Of a stretch of 64,000 nucleotides of DNA, positions 1-8,659 are shown in pieces. Within the stretch, counting starts at the first letter, position 1. Every line of letters begins with the position of its first letter. The stretch is from Paulinella micropora (Eukaryota > Cercozoa > Imbricatea > Euglyphida > Paulinellidae), in assembly GCA_019918135.1 (NCBI GenBank), contig WBZZ01005569.1:1-64000 (forward strand), in the 5' to 3' direction. The notes under the pieces were generated by a model. The model had not been told where the DNA came from, searched no databases, and worked only from the letters and a program-made list of their open reading frames with translations. The position numbers were made by a program, and so were the translations under genes.

Positions 1-330
1 AATTGGGCCCCATCGATCAAAAACGTTTTTTTCGGGCACCCTTGCCCTCGGGACAGGCCGGGGCCGGGGGGGGGGGGGGGAGAAAGAGGGAGAGGGAGAG
101 GGAGGAGAAGTGGGGAAAGGGGGGAGGGGGCGCCCCCCGTTTTCCCCTCCCCGGTCTTTTCCCTCCCCCGTTTTCCCCTTCCCTCTTTCTCTACTCCCCC
201 CCCCATCCTCTCTCTCTTTCTCTTCTTTCTTGCGCGGAATTTGTCGCCAAGTGTGCATCGTACGTATTTCCCGGGGAAAGGGGGAAGGGGAGAGAGGGAA
301 GGGAAGGGGGAGTAGGGGCGCCCGCGTGCT
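1..330 (+). repeat. GCM repeats, left edge
   Basis: The window opens inside a GCM core (CATC-A run-T run, then a degenerate TCGGGACAGGCC). A G-rich arm, GGGCGCCCCCC and a C-rich arm follow. A second core begins near 226 (GCGGAATTTGTCGCC, TATTTCCCGGGG) and stops after its first half. Proline/glycine-rich reading frames here are by-products of the G and C runs. Confidence 0.8.
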
Positions 331-815
331 CGCTCTAGCCCTGCTGCAAATCCGTGGCTCCAGCACCTCGGCAGTTGCTTTCTGGGCGAGCGTGCATCTG
401 CTGTGCGGCGATAAGTCCTGGGACCAACTGAGCGGGACGGAACTTGCCCGGCCCCAGCAGCGCCCGTCGTCTCTCGGGCCCACGGCGCTCGACCGGCCCT
501 CGGCATACTTTGAATGTCCGGGCGGATAACCATGGTACGCGTTGCCGTGGAACTCGTACACGCAGTTGCGGGCACGTCATAGCCGTCTAACAACATCCTT
601 GTGCCTGGCACACGAAATTCAGCCCCCTGCGGCACGTCGGCGCCATTAGTAAAATGCTTGTGCTGATCCGCCAGCCGGCGCTGCGGCCCGTCTTCTGTCC
701 AATGCTTGCCCGTGACGATGGTCCTTTCGACTTGCCAGCAACTCGTGCAGGCATGCCTCCGTCGTGCCCAGCCGTGCGGCGGCTTGCTGGCCTTGCTAAA
801 AAGAGCACCACCGGT
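331..815 (-). pseudogene. Nuclease-like gene remnant (VYEFHGNAYHG motif)
   Basis: The minus strand carries EFRVPGT, LLDGYD and, in a related copy at 8.0-8.3 kb, VYEFHGNAYHGYP. This is the D...EFHG..YHG pattern of PD-(D/E)XK-like endonuclease domains common in giant viruses and in some mobile B-type polymerases. The protein is incomplete, bounded by repeats and broken; I treat it as a fossil. A third scrap lies at 58.2-58.4 kb. The nuclease assignment rests on motif resemblance only. Confidence 0.5.
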
Positions 816-1305
816 ACTTACTCGTAATTGGTAGTCCCGCCCGCCTTGCGAATGAGTAAGTACCTGTGCCGGTGCCGTGGCGCTCGGTTGTTGCTGTGGC
901 AATCTCTCTTTCTTCTTTGGCTGCTTAGCTTCCTTCCCTCTCTTTCCCCCTCTCCTCTCTCTCTCTCTTGTTTCTTACGCGGAATTTGTCGCCAAATGTG
1001 TATGTGTGCGTATTTCCCGGGGAAAAGGAACGTGCGCCAGAATTCTACTCCTCCCATCAAAAAAAAAATTTCGAGCAAACTTCCCCTCGGGAGAAGGCCA
1101 GGGGGGCCGGGGGGGGGGGGGAAGAAAGGGGAAAGGGAGAGAGAGAAGGAAGAGGGAAAGGGAGAGAGAGAAGGAAGGGGGAGAGGGGGGAGGGGGGGGG
1201 GGAAACGGGGGAAGCGGGGGGAGAACGGGGGAAGCGGGGGGAGAACGGGGGAAGCGGGAAAACGGAGGGAAGGGGGAACGGGGGGGGGCGCCCCCCCCCA
1301 ATGTG
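816..1305 (+). repeat. GCM element upstream of TnpB copy 1
   Basis: A complete core (965-1095) is followed by a long purine arm of tandem GGGGGAAGCGGGGGGAGAAC-type units, ending in GGGGCGCCCCCCCC at about 1290. The same GCM-plus-leader junction precedes TnpB copies 2 and 3, so this GCM copy travels with the transposon or is a preferred neighbour. The stretch 816-960 has no convincing gene. Confidence 0.75.
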
Positions 1306-1490
1306 AGGGCTAAGAAAAAGTCTGTCCATTTCTGTCCCATTTGTCTAACTTATCAAGCGTCACAAATCAAAACATTTCGGTCTTGTTCCTTTGCCAGTGG
1401 CATGCTCATAGGAAGATCACTTGGCTCTATGAACTCTGTCTTGACAACAAGCTACATCTAAGCCATCCGACGAGTGACTTCTCCAAATTG
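1306..1490 (+). mobile_element. TnpB element leader (copy 1)
   Basis: About 150 bp from ATGTGAGGGCTAAGAAAAAG to ACAAGCTACATCTAAGCC is nearly identical upstream of all three TnpB copies (also 27090-27255 and 56000-56172). It has no good reading frame of its own and probably holds the left end and promoter of the element. No serine or HUH transposase is encoded, so mobilisation would need a TnpA elsewhere. Confidence 0.65.
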
Positions 1491-1660
1491 AATGAGGCGG
1501 TGCACTCTCTGGGACCTCAGGGGGGCATGGCCCCCCGAACCGAGCCTTCAGCCCACACCGGCGGGTTGGCCACGAGATGAGAAGACCCGGGAGAAAAAGT
1601 TGAGGCCCGCGCAGCCTCCTCCAGAGCCTTCCTTAGCGTATGCGCCGTTCTGGACTGAGT

Positions 1661-1750
1661 CCGGGGGGCAAGGCCCCCCGAGCCCCCCCTTCAGCCCGCG
1701 GGGGGCGAGGCCCCCGAACCCCCCCTTCAGCCCGCGCCAGCGGGCTGGCA
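1661..1750 (+). repeat. TPE tandem pair in TnpB copy 1
   Basis: Two TPEs lie head to tail. Each has a G-run/C-run palindrome (GGGGGGCAAGGCCCCCC type) and the CAGCCCGC hairpin (CAGCCCGCGCCAGCGGGCTG in the second). They occupy the place of about 230 bp of N-terminal linker present in copy 2. Confidence 0.8.
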
Positions 1751-1848
1751 GCCAAAGCAGACGAGACCCAGAACCAGCCACCCAAGAAGAAAAAGTTTGG
1801 TCTGAACAAAAAAGCAAGCAAGACGCCCCCGCTCAAGACACTCACGTG

Positions 1849-1980
1849 CCGGGGGGCATGCCCCCCGCGCCCCCCCTTAAAGCCCAGCGTGCTTCTCTCC
1901 AGCCCGCGCGGGGGGGCAATGCCCCCCTTTCCCCCCGCGCCCCCCCCCTTATGCCTCTCCAGCCCGCGCAAGCGGGGTGG
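1849..1980 (+). repeat. TPE tandem pair in TnpB copy 1
   Basis: Two successive elements (GGGGGGCATGCCCCCC at 1851, then GGGGGGGCAATGCCCCCC) each end in CAGCCCGCG. They replace the helical N-terminal domain and Lys/Glu-rich linker of the full copy; coding resumes at RRAEMGGRMRC. Confidence 0.8.
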
Positions 1981-2216
1981 GCAAAGAAGGGCCGAGATGG
2001 GCGGTAGAATGCGCTGCCTGGGCGACTTCGATTTGGATACTCTGCGCCTGCGATTTGTGCAAGAGGACAGTGAATTCGTACGAGCCAGGCCGTGGCTTCT
2101 CAGCGTGCCCTACGACATCCGCGCAGTGGCCATCCGGGATCTGCAAGCGGCGAGGGCCTCGGCCATCTCAAATCTTAGCCAGAAGGGCAAGTTCTTCCAC
2201 TGGAAGAGAGTCAACT

Positions 2217-2282
2217 CGGGGGGCAAGCCCCCCGTGCCCCCCCCCCCCCCTGCTACCCTTTCAGCCCGCGACAGCGGGCTGG
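2217..2282 (+). repeat. TPE in TnpB copy 1
   Basis: A GGGGGGCAAGCCCCCC palindrome, a long C run and a CAGCCCGCGACAGCGGGCTG hairpin. It sits after the KRVNS codons, with the RuvC-I region absent. Confidence 0.8.
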
Positions 2283-2375
2283 TGTCGCGGGCTTGCGCCT
2301 ACGGCGCGCTATTACGCGAGTACGCGACAAGATCTACAACATGGTCCAGGACGTGCACAAGAAAGCCGCCAGATG

Positions 2376-2476
2376 CGGGGGGCGGCACCCCCCGTGACCC
2401 CCCTGCAGCCAGCGCCGGGGGGCATGCCCCCCGCGCCCCCCCTTTTCTCCATTCCAGCCCGCGCCAGCGGGTGGCA
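2376..2476 (+). repeat. TPE tandem pair in TnpB copy 1
   Basis: A short element (GGGGGGCGGCACCCCCC) is followed by a full one from 2416. The second is almost identical, over about 60 bp, to the element inside the Sel1 gene at 37910-37972 (opposite orientation). This is the clearest sign of recent spread between unrelated genes. Confidence 0.85.
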
Positions 2477-2602
2477 CAGGCGTGTACGCAATGTGGGGCG
2501 CTGTGGAGAGACATCAAAGCTGCCAAGACGTACAGCTGTGAGTGGTGCGCCCTGCAGCACGGGCGCGACATGAACGCCAGTCGCAACATCCTCTTAAGAC
2601 TG

Positions 2603-2762
2603 CTGCAGCCCGCTGGCGCGGGCTGGAAGGGGGGCTCGGGGGGGCTTTGCCCCCCGCTCTGAGAAGGGGGGGGGATGTGCCGCGTGCTGCCCTTTCTCCC
2701 TTCCAGCTGCCGGCCGGTCTCTGGAGGGGTTCGCCTCTCTGAGATTTCAATCCGATCTGGGG
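2603..2762 (+). mobile_element. TnpB 3' hairpins and right-end tail (TRE), copy 1
   Basis: The CAGCCCGCTGGCGCGGGCTG hairpin and a GGGGGGGCTTTGCCCCCC palindrome overlap the end of the gene. They are followed by the tail TGTGCCGCGTGCTGCCC...GGAGGGGTTCGCCTC...GATTTCAATCCGATC. In TnpB systems this part of the element encodes the guide (omega) RNA scaffold, with the guide just beyond the right end. That role is inferred here. Confidence 0.65.
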
Positions 2763-2822
2763 TTGAGAGGGGAAAGAGAGGGAAGGGGGGGGACGGGGGG
2801 GACACGGAGGGAGGGGGGCGCG

Positions 2823-3100
2823 ATGAAGTGCCCCGGTCCGGGCGAAGGCCTTTGCAAAAAACGTAATTCTTTCCGCCTCAAATGCTGTCAAGGTGCTGCC
2901 TGGGAAGCAAACCTAGTGATCTCAGAGGGTAAGCGCCGTAAATTTAATTGCACAGTATGTAAGGCGACGGGGTGGCTCAAATACAATTCATTTTACATAA
3001 TCCTGCCTAAGACTTCGTATGATTTTATTAAACACATTTTTTGCACTTTTTTGGTGGTGTGGGAGCAACAGAGGGGGCGCCAGTTGGAATTAATAAACTT
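2823..3100 (+). repeat. 170-bp repeat with a short Cys-containing reading frame
   Basis: About 170 bp (2830-3005) recurs at 13895-14070. Here it reads from an ATG as MKCPGPGEGLCKK with later CC and CTVC pairs, a possible small zinc-binding fragment. The second copy does not keep the frame and the 3' side runs into a GCM element, so I call it a repeat or gene remnant. Confidence 0.45.
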
Positions 3101-3104
3101 TTTT

Positions 3105-3400
3105 TTCTCTTTTTTTTCTTGCGTAAAATTTGTTGCCAAATGTGCGTGTGCGCGTATTTCCCTGGGAAAAGGGCAACACGCCACAATTGTGCTCCCCCGA
3201 TCAAAAAAGTTTTTTTCGAGCAAACTTCCCCTCGGGAGAGGCCGGGGGCCGGGGTGGAGGGAGGGAGGGGGAAGATGTCGAAGGGGGAGGAGAGGAGAAG
3301 TGGGGGGGGGGGGGGCATCTCCCCCCCCGCTTCCCCCTCCCTCCGTTTTCCCCCTCCCCCCCCCCCCCAACTTTCCTCTCCCGCCCTCCGTTCTCAGATG
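3105..3400 (+). repeat. GCM element
   Basis: The core starts TTCTTGCGTAAAATTTGTTGCC, an early-diverged variant shared with the copy at 55.3 kb. Purine and pyrimidine arms follow up to 3400. Confidence 0.75.
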
Positions 3401-3493
3401 AAGGGCAAAGACAATTCGTGTTTCTCCCTTCCCGACCTCTGCCAAATTGCGTGCTGCTGCTGCACATCAACGAAGTTACAAGTGCTGACTTGC

Positions 3494-4763
3494 ATGTCTA
3501 CCACCACCGTGCGCAGTTTGTCGAAGAAACGCGAGCCTGCACCAGCAGAGTCTTCGGATTCCGAAAGTGACACGGATGAAACTGTTTGCGAACAAGTTCC
3601 CATGAAAACGCACTTGCATAGCGTGGTGACAGTCGATGCCACCAATGGCGCGATTATACACAATCCCCACATTATGGGCATGAGCGAGCAGGAATTCAAA
3701 GATTCCATCAAACGCAAGCAAGACGGATTTTTTTGCGTTACCGACGCTATTGCAGTCTTTAAGCATTGCTCGGACAAAGATGCACGAGTAATTTACCATC
3801 GAATCAGACCAAAGATCAACGAGTTACACATCTGTAAGGATTTGTTTAAAAAAATTTCGTTTCTTCGCAAAGACGGCAAGCGGGGCAATGAAATAGATTG
3901 CCTGCCATACGAAGAATTGCTGCTAGTGTTTAGTCTACTCTCTGGAAAGCGCGCAACCCAGCTGCGACTCGAGCACGCCCGACTCGCCGCTGCAAGGAGG
4001 AAGCTTCAGCTTACAGAAAATGTCAGCGGATCTCAGCCGATTGCAGACCAGCAGCAGCCAGCCAAACGTGTCCGAAGCGTAAGCCCGACTACGGATTGCG
4101 ACAAAAACCACAAAGCATTCGTCCCTCATGCGCAGCTCATGCACGTACTACCCAACGAACCGGCTGCGGCAGCGCCTGTCTGGGATGGCAGCGACATCTC
4201 GGGTTTCAATGGCAAGAAGCATCTGCAGGCTATCCAGAGTGCGATGTATGGGGTCCATCCTGAACTGGAAATTGAGACACAGCCTGTTTACCTCGGTTTT
4301 GTCAAGCCCCTGACCAACGAAAAGCGCTTCATGTCGCGAGCCCTGGTGCGGAGCTGGGTCCTAGAACACCGCCGCAGTATCTTTTTTAAAGACTACTTCG
4401 ACGAAAACGGTACTAGAGATGCCTGCCCTGTGGGTGCGTAGGCTATTCTGTGATTTGGCAGGCGTTCGAAAGCTTCACTTCCACATTGACCACATAATTC
4501 CGGAATCTGCCAACGGCCCGGACCATCCAAGAAACTATGCCCTGATGCCTGCGATTTACAATTCTGCGTTTTCCTCCTGGTGGATGCCCGCCAAATCACA
4601 ATACATCGGTATTCTCTTTATTGCTTGTCCATGCGCGCTGCTATCCACGCTGTGCTTTCTCTTTGCAGGGAACGTGGCCGCGCGAACAGCCATTCTGTTT
4701 GCAAAATATATCCACAAAAAGACTAAGCTTCAAGTAACCTTGGAGGACATGGAGATGTTTTAG
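3494..4763 (+). CDS. KilA-N/BRO-like DNA-binding protein with C-terminal HNH nuclease, two introns
   Basis: Coding starts at ATG 3494 (MSTTTVRSLSKK) and gives about 385 residues once two short introns (4410-4461 and 4609-4668) are removed. The N-terminal third holds FFCVTDAIAVFKHCSDKDARVIYHR, a KilA-N/MSV199-type module known to bind DNA. A basic, Gln-rich linker follows. The C-terminal part has the conserved VYLGFVKPLTNEKRFMSR block and an HNH core, HIDHIIPESANGPDHPRNY, with the usual histidines and asparagine. Removing the introns restores collinearity with the intronless homologue at 50.0-51.6 kb. Such proteins are common in large DNA viruses and may act as mobile nucleases or regulators; the target is unknown. 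Confidence 0.8.
4410..4461 (+). other. Intron 1 of the KilA-N/HNH gene (52 nt)
   Basis: Begins GTACTAGAG and ends TTTGGCAG. Splicing gives the codons E-N-G-V-R-K-L-H-F-H-I-D-H, matching the homologue's C-K-G-R-R-K-L-A-W-H-I-D-H without a gap. The length is not a multiple of three, so the reading frame itself requires it. Confidence 0.8.
4609..4668 (+). other. Intron 2 of the KilA-N/HNH gene (60 nt)
   Basis: Begins GTATTCTC and ends in a pyrimidine stretch, CTTTCTCTTTGCAG. Splicing gives SQYIGNVAARTAILFAKY, aligned residue for residue with AQYISLAAARHALLFAQY of the homologue. Unspliced, the frame stays open but adds 20 hydrophobic residues found in neither homologue. Confidence 0.8.
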
Positions 4764-4983
4764 AACGGATCAGATTGAATTGATATCTTGGGAGTGGGGG
4801 CCAAGAAAGTGCAAAAAAAAAAAACAGTTTTTCTAAATAAAACTCGATAAAGTCTTACACTTGGGAGGAAATCTTTCTTTTTGCACAGAACTTGTCACCA
4901 AATTTGCGTCATTGTGTCCGCTTGGGGTGATACGGTTAGACGTTGCCCGAACGCGCCGGCACGAGCACACGCGAAAAGACAGA
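4764..4983. other. Gene-poor spacer
   Basis: Holds a right-end-like motif (AGATTGAATTGATATCTT) just after the stop, an A12 tract and a decayed GCM-like stretch (ACTTGTCACCAAATTTGCG near 4881). I see no gene. Confidence 0.5.
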
Positions 4984-5150
4984 TTGGATTGAAATCTTAG
5001 AGAGGTGAACCGCTCCAAAGACCGGCAGGCAGCTGGGAGGGAGAAAGGGCAGCACGCGGCACATCCCACTCCCTTCTCAGAGCGGGGGGCATGCCCCCCG
5101 GCGCTGGCTGCAGGGGGGAAGGGGCACGGGGGAATTGCCCCCCGAGTTGA
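4984..5150 (-). mobile_element. TnpB right end without the gene, reverse orientation
   Basis: Read on the minus strand, a TPE-like hairpin pair (5082-5150) is followed by the tail TGTGCCGCGTGCTGCCC...AGATTTCAATCC. This is the 3' structure of the TnpB element with no coding sequence left, a non-autonomous end or solo scar. Confidence 0.65.
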
Positions 5151-5154
5151 CTCT

Positions 5155-5735
5155 CTTGCTCTCTCTTCTTTCTTGCGCGGAATTTGTCGCCAAATGTGCG
5201 TGTGTGCGTATTTCCCGGGGAAAAGGAATGTGCGCCAGAATTGTGCTCCTCCAATCAAAAAAGTTTTTTCGGGCAAACGTCCCCTCGGGAGAGGCCGGGG
5301 GCCTGGGAAGGAAGGGAGGGGGGGGGGGGAAGGTGCGGAGAAGGAGGGGCAGGAAAAGTGGGGAGGAGAGGGGGGGGGCGCCCCTTCCCCCCCCCCGTTT
5401 TTTCCGTCCCCTGTTTTCCCCCCTCCCCCGTTCTCCCCCCGGTCCTTCCCCCCCCCCCCCCCGTTTCCCCTTTCCCCTCCCCCCCCCCCCCCCGTTTCCC
5501 CTTTCCCCCTCCCCCCCCCTCTCCCCTTCCCCATTGCCAGTCTCTTTGGTTGGGCAAAAAAAATTGTTTTCTTGATTTCATATTTTTTGCTGACTTTGTG
5601 CGCGGTGGCCGAGCCATGGCTCCGACAGGGGGAAAGGAACGTGCGCCAGAATTGTGCTCCACCCATCAAAAAAGAAATTTCGGTCACCTTTCTCCTCGGG
5701 AGAGGCCGGGGCCGGGGAGGGGGGAGGGAGCTAGC
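5155..5735 (+). repeat. GCM element, Rep-C and partial GCM
   Basis: A full GCM core (5165-5300) and arms to 5535. Then Rep-C (5540-5635; TCTTTGGTTGGGCA, TTTCTTGATTTCATA, GGTGGCCGAGCCATGGCTCC), followed by a GCM core lacking its first half (5636-5735). Rep-C recurs near 12.95, 19.35, 30.5 and 31.2 kb. Confidence 0.75.
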
Positions 5736-5784
5736 ATGTAAGCGTGCCAGCTGATCTGATTCGCATTCGCATCCGGGTTTTTAT

Positions 5785-6040
5785 TCCGCCATGTGCTGCC
5801 CTTTTTCCCTTCTCCAGCTGCCTGCCTGTCTCTGGAGGGGTTTACCTCTCTAAGATTTCTTTGAGCCAAGCAAAATTAATAAAAATTTTGTTGCAGTTCT
5901 TGGCGCCCCACTGCAACCATGCTTCTTTCCTCTCCCTTTCTTAGTTCTCAGTGCTAACATTACAAATTTTGTCAGGGATATTGTTTTAATTTTTTCTTGT
6001 ACACCGGCGAAGCGCGCCCCTGCCCCTCCAGTCCCGCCCC
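5785..6040 (+). repeat. TRE fragment and Rep-A
   Basis: A TnpB right-end tail (5795-5860) is joined to Rep-A (5866-6040): TTAATAAAAATTTTGTTGCAG, CTTGGCGCCCCAC, TTTTGTCAGGGATATTGTTT, ACACCGGCGAAGCGCGCCCC. The same TRE+Rep-A junction occurs at 8.33 and 35.9 kb, so the composite spread as a unit. Confidence 0.7.
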
Positions 6041-6044
6041 CCCC

Positions 6045-6130
6045 CCCCCGTTATGCTCCGGCTCTTCCCGGAGAGATACGCATGCGCGCACACTGTGCAA
6101 CAAATTTCACACGAGAAAAACAAGAGAGTG
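6045..6130 (-). repeat. Divergent GCM core variant
   Basis: Read on the minus strand: TTTTTCTCGTGTGAAATTTGTTGC...CGTATCTCTCCGGGAAGAGCC, a distant relative of the GCM core. Other copies are at 8555-8640, 18160-18235, 18455-18535 and 36190-36280, usually after Rep-A. Confidence 0.6.
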
Positions 6131-6134
6131 GGGG

Positions 6135-6480
6135 GGCGGGAGGCGACGCCAGCGACATGCTTCAACTGTCGGATCTGGGGTGGCACACCGCGGCTGTGGC
6201 AGCGCGATCCCCAGTGCTACTCTACTTATTGCTACAGCTCCAACCTCCGCAGAGTGCGCAGCGCTGCCAGGAGCTGCTGGAGCTGGCGATTACCAATGCG
6301 TGCATGCCGGAGGTCGAAGGCGATGGTTTTGTGGTCTTGCTGAGTCCCGGGCTCATTGCCAGAAGGAGGCAGCCCAGCGCCAGCTGCGCAAAAAAGAGAA
6401 CAAAAACACTTCCTGCCACGAGCACGGGGCGCGTCCCTTTCCGGAAAACAAACCTCATTTTGGGCGGGTTGCTATTTTAA
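6135..6480 (+). pseudogene. BTB/BACK-like gene fragment
   Basis: Reads GDASDMLQLSDLGWHTAAV and LLELAITNACMPEVEGDGFVVL, parts of the family seen at 8.66, 16.4 and 25.4 kb. The LQLSDL block resembles the end of BTB domains entering a BACK domain. Both ends are missing and Rep-B material (GGAAAACAAACCTCATTTTGGGCGG) forms the 3' side. Confidence 0.45.
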
Positions 6481-6640
6481 ACCGGGCAGGCCATTCCGTT
6501 TTTGCGCTAAATCGTGCCCTCGTCCATCACCTCATTTTAATAATAGAACAGACGCTACCTCATTTTAATAATATCTAACGAATTCCTACCAGACGACCTG
6601 AACAACCCAGTAAATTATATATAAACATAAAACTAAGGAA
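6481..6640 (+). promoter_or_regulatory. AT-rich upstream region of the 6641 gene
   Basis: Contains two CCTCATTTTAATAATA-type repeats (near 6530 and 6560) and TAAATTATATATAAACATAAAAC immediately before the ATG. An AT-rich island in GC-rich sequence, directly upstream of a complete gene, is a plausible late-type promoter. The assignment is inferred. Confidence 0.35.
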
Positions 6641-7351
6641 ATGAAAAAAGCATTGTTTCTTTGGACTTTCCTCCTAGTACTGGGCGGGCAGCACTCGGGA
6701 AACGCTCAGAGTACTACGACATCATCGCTTCGCTGCTGCCAAAATCGACAAATCAGCGATTTAAGTTGGAGACAGGCCAACTCTTCCAACGGAGCCGTGA
6801 TTCTAGGCAATGTCCAACTTTTCAAGAAAGCTCAGGGATGCTATTCTTTGCATAGGCTCAACTTTTATTACAAACCTGCCAAAACTCATAATATGAAAAA
6901 CCTAACTTTCCAGCTGAGCACGGGCCGGGAAGAACTGAGTTGGGGCCGCGAGCAAGAAGAGCAATGTACTTCAGAAATAATGGTCTACAGAAGCAAGTCA
7001 CTTGATATAGCCAAGAACAAAAAAAAAGACCTAAGGTTTCGGTGGCAGGCTGGCTGCAGCGGAGCTTGCAATATCTCCTACGCCATCAATGCTGAGTGTC
7101 AAGCAAAGAGCGCCAATAGAGCCATCAAGTTCTTTTTCGCGATCTCGATTTTGTCTGGCTTCTGCTTTTCTTGCTCTGTCCTGGCTATGTTCGTTTCCAT
7201 CATTCAAAATGTCTGCATTGGGAATCCTAGTTGCGGAAATCTAAATGACACATTTTGGTGTAGAATGTTTGCGTGGTTCGCGGCGGCAGGGGTATCGTGC
7301 TTCGTAGCTTTACCTATATACTTACTTCCGCAATACATTAGATTGGATTGA
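6641..7351 (+). CDS. Secreted/membrane protein, unknown function
   Basis: 236 residues from ATG 6641. MKKALFLWTFLLVLGGQHSGNAQ is a typical signal peptide with cleavage near residue 23. The ectodomain has several cysteines and N-glycosylation sequons (NSS, NLT, NIS). Two hydrophobic segments follow near residues 165-190 and 208-228 (FFFAISILSGFCFSCSVLAM; AWFAAAGVSCFVALPIYLL), with a cysteine-rich loop between. I do not recognise the family. Its lower GC than the surroundings and clean ends suggest an intact envelope or inner-membrane protein. Confidence 0.75.
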   Translation: MKKALFLWTFLLVLGGQHSGNAQSTTTSSLRCCQNRQISDLSWRQANSSNGAVILGNVQLFKKAQGCYSLHRLNFYYKPAKTHNMKNLTFQLSTGREELSWGREQEEQCTSEIMVYRSKSLDIAKNKKKDLRFRWQAGCSGACNISYAINAECQAKSANRAIKFFFAISILSGFCFSCSVLAMFVSIIQNVCIGNPSCGNLNDTFWCRMFAWFAAAGVSCFVALPIYLLPQYIRLD

Positions 7352-7445
7352 AATCCTGAGGAGCAACCCGCGCGGCGGCCTGCACATGCTCTGCTGGCAA
7401 GGGCAGGGGCGCGCTAAGAATCTACAAGGAATTAAAAAAATTCTT
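7340..7445. other. TRE-like motif and spacer
   Basis: ATTGGATTGAAATCCTGAGGAGC overlaps the 3' end of the preceding gene, the tail of the TnpB right end in reverse. AAGGGCAGGGGCGCGCTAA then resembles 11.22 kb. No gene. Confidence 0.4.
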
Positions 7446-7915
7446 AAATTTTTGCCAAATGTGCGTGTGCGCGTAATTTTCCGGGGGAAATGAACGTGCG
7501 CCAGAAGTGTGCTCTACCCATCAAAAGGTTTTTTTGGACAACCTTCCCCTCGGAGAGGGGAAAAACGGGGACAGGGGAAACGGGGGGGGGGGGGGGGGGG
7601 GGGCGCCCCCCTCACTCTCCCAAGCTCGGGGGGCATGCCCCCCCCGGCGCGCCCCCCCTCCACTCCCCCCCCGTTTTCCCCTTCCCCCTCCCCCTCCCCT
7701 CTCCCCCCCCCCCTCTTCTCTCTCTCTCTCTTTTGCTCTCTCTTCTTTCTTGTGCGGAATTTGTCGCTAAATGTGTATGTGTGCGTATTTCCCGGGTAAA
7801 AGGAACGTGCGCCAGAATTCTACTCCTCCCATCAAAAATTTTTTTCGAGCAAACTTTAATTTAATTAAACCTTTCCGTCTTAAAAGCACGCTTAGAATAG
7901 TACCGCCGTTGGATA
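7446..7915 (+). repeat. Two GCM elements and Rep-D
   Basis: A first core (7450-7565), arms with an embedded TPE palindrome (GGGGGGCATGCCCCCC at 7628), and a second core (7745-7855) cut off and joined to Rep-D (TTTAATTAAACCTTTCCG...AAAGCACGCTTAGAATAGTA). Rep-D recurs at 60.95 and 61.9 kb. Confidence 0.75.
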
Positions 7916-7924
7916 GTGTCAATC

Positions 7925-8330
7925 CTGGAAATACCAATCGCCCGGGGTGCACACGCACGGGGTAGCACAACGATCAATCGAGTATCTTTTAATTTTTTGG
8001 AAAGGTATGGTTTTTTAACTAGGTTGTTTTTTTTTCTTAGCTCCTAGCCCAAGCCTTCGCCGTCCTCTTCTGCTGCTTCATACTCCTCGCCCGGCGGCAG
8101 CCGGCCGGCATCTGCTGGCGCACAAAGTACATGCGCGCCATCGTCTCCCGGTACAAGTCTCTGTTCCGGCGCCCGCCCACGGCGCTCGACCGGCCCTCGG
8201 CATACTTTGAATGTCCGGGCGGATAACCATGGTACGCGTTGCCGTGGAACTCGTACACGCAGTTGCGGGCAGCGTCGTAGCCGTCTAACAACATCTTTGT
8301 GCCTGGCACACGAAATTCAGCCCCAGCTGC
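7925..8330 (-). pseudogene. Nuclease-like gene remnant, second copy
   Basis: Minus-strand reading contains EFRVPGTKMLLDGYD, VYEFHGNAYHGYPPGHSKY and LYRETMARMYFVRQQ. The motif order (D-G-Y-D, E-F-H-G, Y-H-G, LY-x-T-x-x-R) fits the PD-(D/E)XK-like endonuclease family. Upstream coding is replaced by a TnpB right-end tail. The downstream flank (AGCACAACGATCAATCGAGTATC) also follows the scrap at 58.2 kb. Incomplete; treated as a fossil. Confidence 0.55.
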
Positions 8331-8640
8331 CTGCCGGTCTCTGGAGGGGTTCACCTCTCTAAGATTTCTTTGAGCCAAGCAAAATTAATAAAAATTTTGT
8401 TGCAGTTCTTGGCGCCCCACTTCAACCATGCTTCTTTCCTCTCCCTTTCTTAGTTCTCAGTGCTAACATTACAAATTTTGTCAGGGATATTGTTTTAATT
8501 CTTTCTTGTACACCGGCGAAGCGCGCCCCTGCCCCTCCAGTCCCGGGCCCCCCCCGTTATGCTCCGGCTCTTCCCGGAGAGATGCGCATGCGCACACACT
8601 GTGCAACAAATTTCACGCGAGAAAAACAAGAGAGTGGGGG
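8325..8640 (+). repeat. TRE fragment, Rep-A and divergent GCM core
   Basis: The same composite as at 5.79-6.13 kb: TRE (8325-8375), Rep-A (8385-8545), minus-strand GCM variant (8555-8640). This flank and the following BTB/RING fragment together repeat the arrangement of 5.8-6.3 kb. Confidence 0.7.
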
Positions 8641-8659
8641 GGGGCGGGAGGCGACGCCA

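Larger units (their letters stand above)
1492..2662 (+). pseudogene. TnpB/Fanzor copy 1, degraded by palindromic elements
   Basis: This is a degraded copy of the RNA-guided nuclease encoded at 27.3-29.3 kb. A single frame from 1640 to 2662 (340 codons) keeps scattered blocks: the KKKKFGLNKK linker, GGRMRCLGDFDLDTLRLRF, RPWLLSVPYDIRAVAIRDLQ and the C-terminal zinc ribbon CTQCGALWRDIKAAKTYSC with GRDMNASRN. TPEs stand where the N-terminal helical part, the first RuvC block (SIDPG) and the segment carrying the catalytic Glu should be. Only the third catalytic Asp remains, so nuclease activity is not expected. The frame stays open across the inserts because the G/C-rich elements read as Pro/Gly/Ala/Arg codons. 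The C-terminus runs through the 3' hairpin to 2662. Confidence 0.8.

Noticed and set aside
1057-1340. Long Pro/Gly/Arg/Glu-rich reading frames over GCM arms (here and in every GCM copy)
   Set aside because: They come from G and C runs open in several frames on both strands and show no conservation as protein.
1306-1490. Serine transposase (TnpA) remnant upstream of TnpB
   Set aside because: No recombinase motif appears in any frame of the conserved leader; it is better explained as element end plus promoter.
2823-3401. Complete 212-residue gene over the Cys-containing repeat
   Set aside because: The frame ends inside a GCM element and the second copy at 13.9 kb does not keep it.
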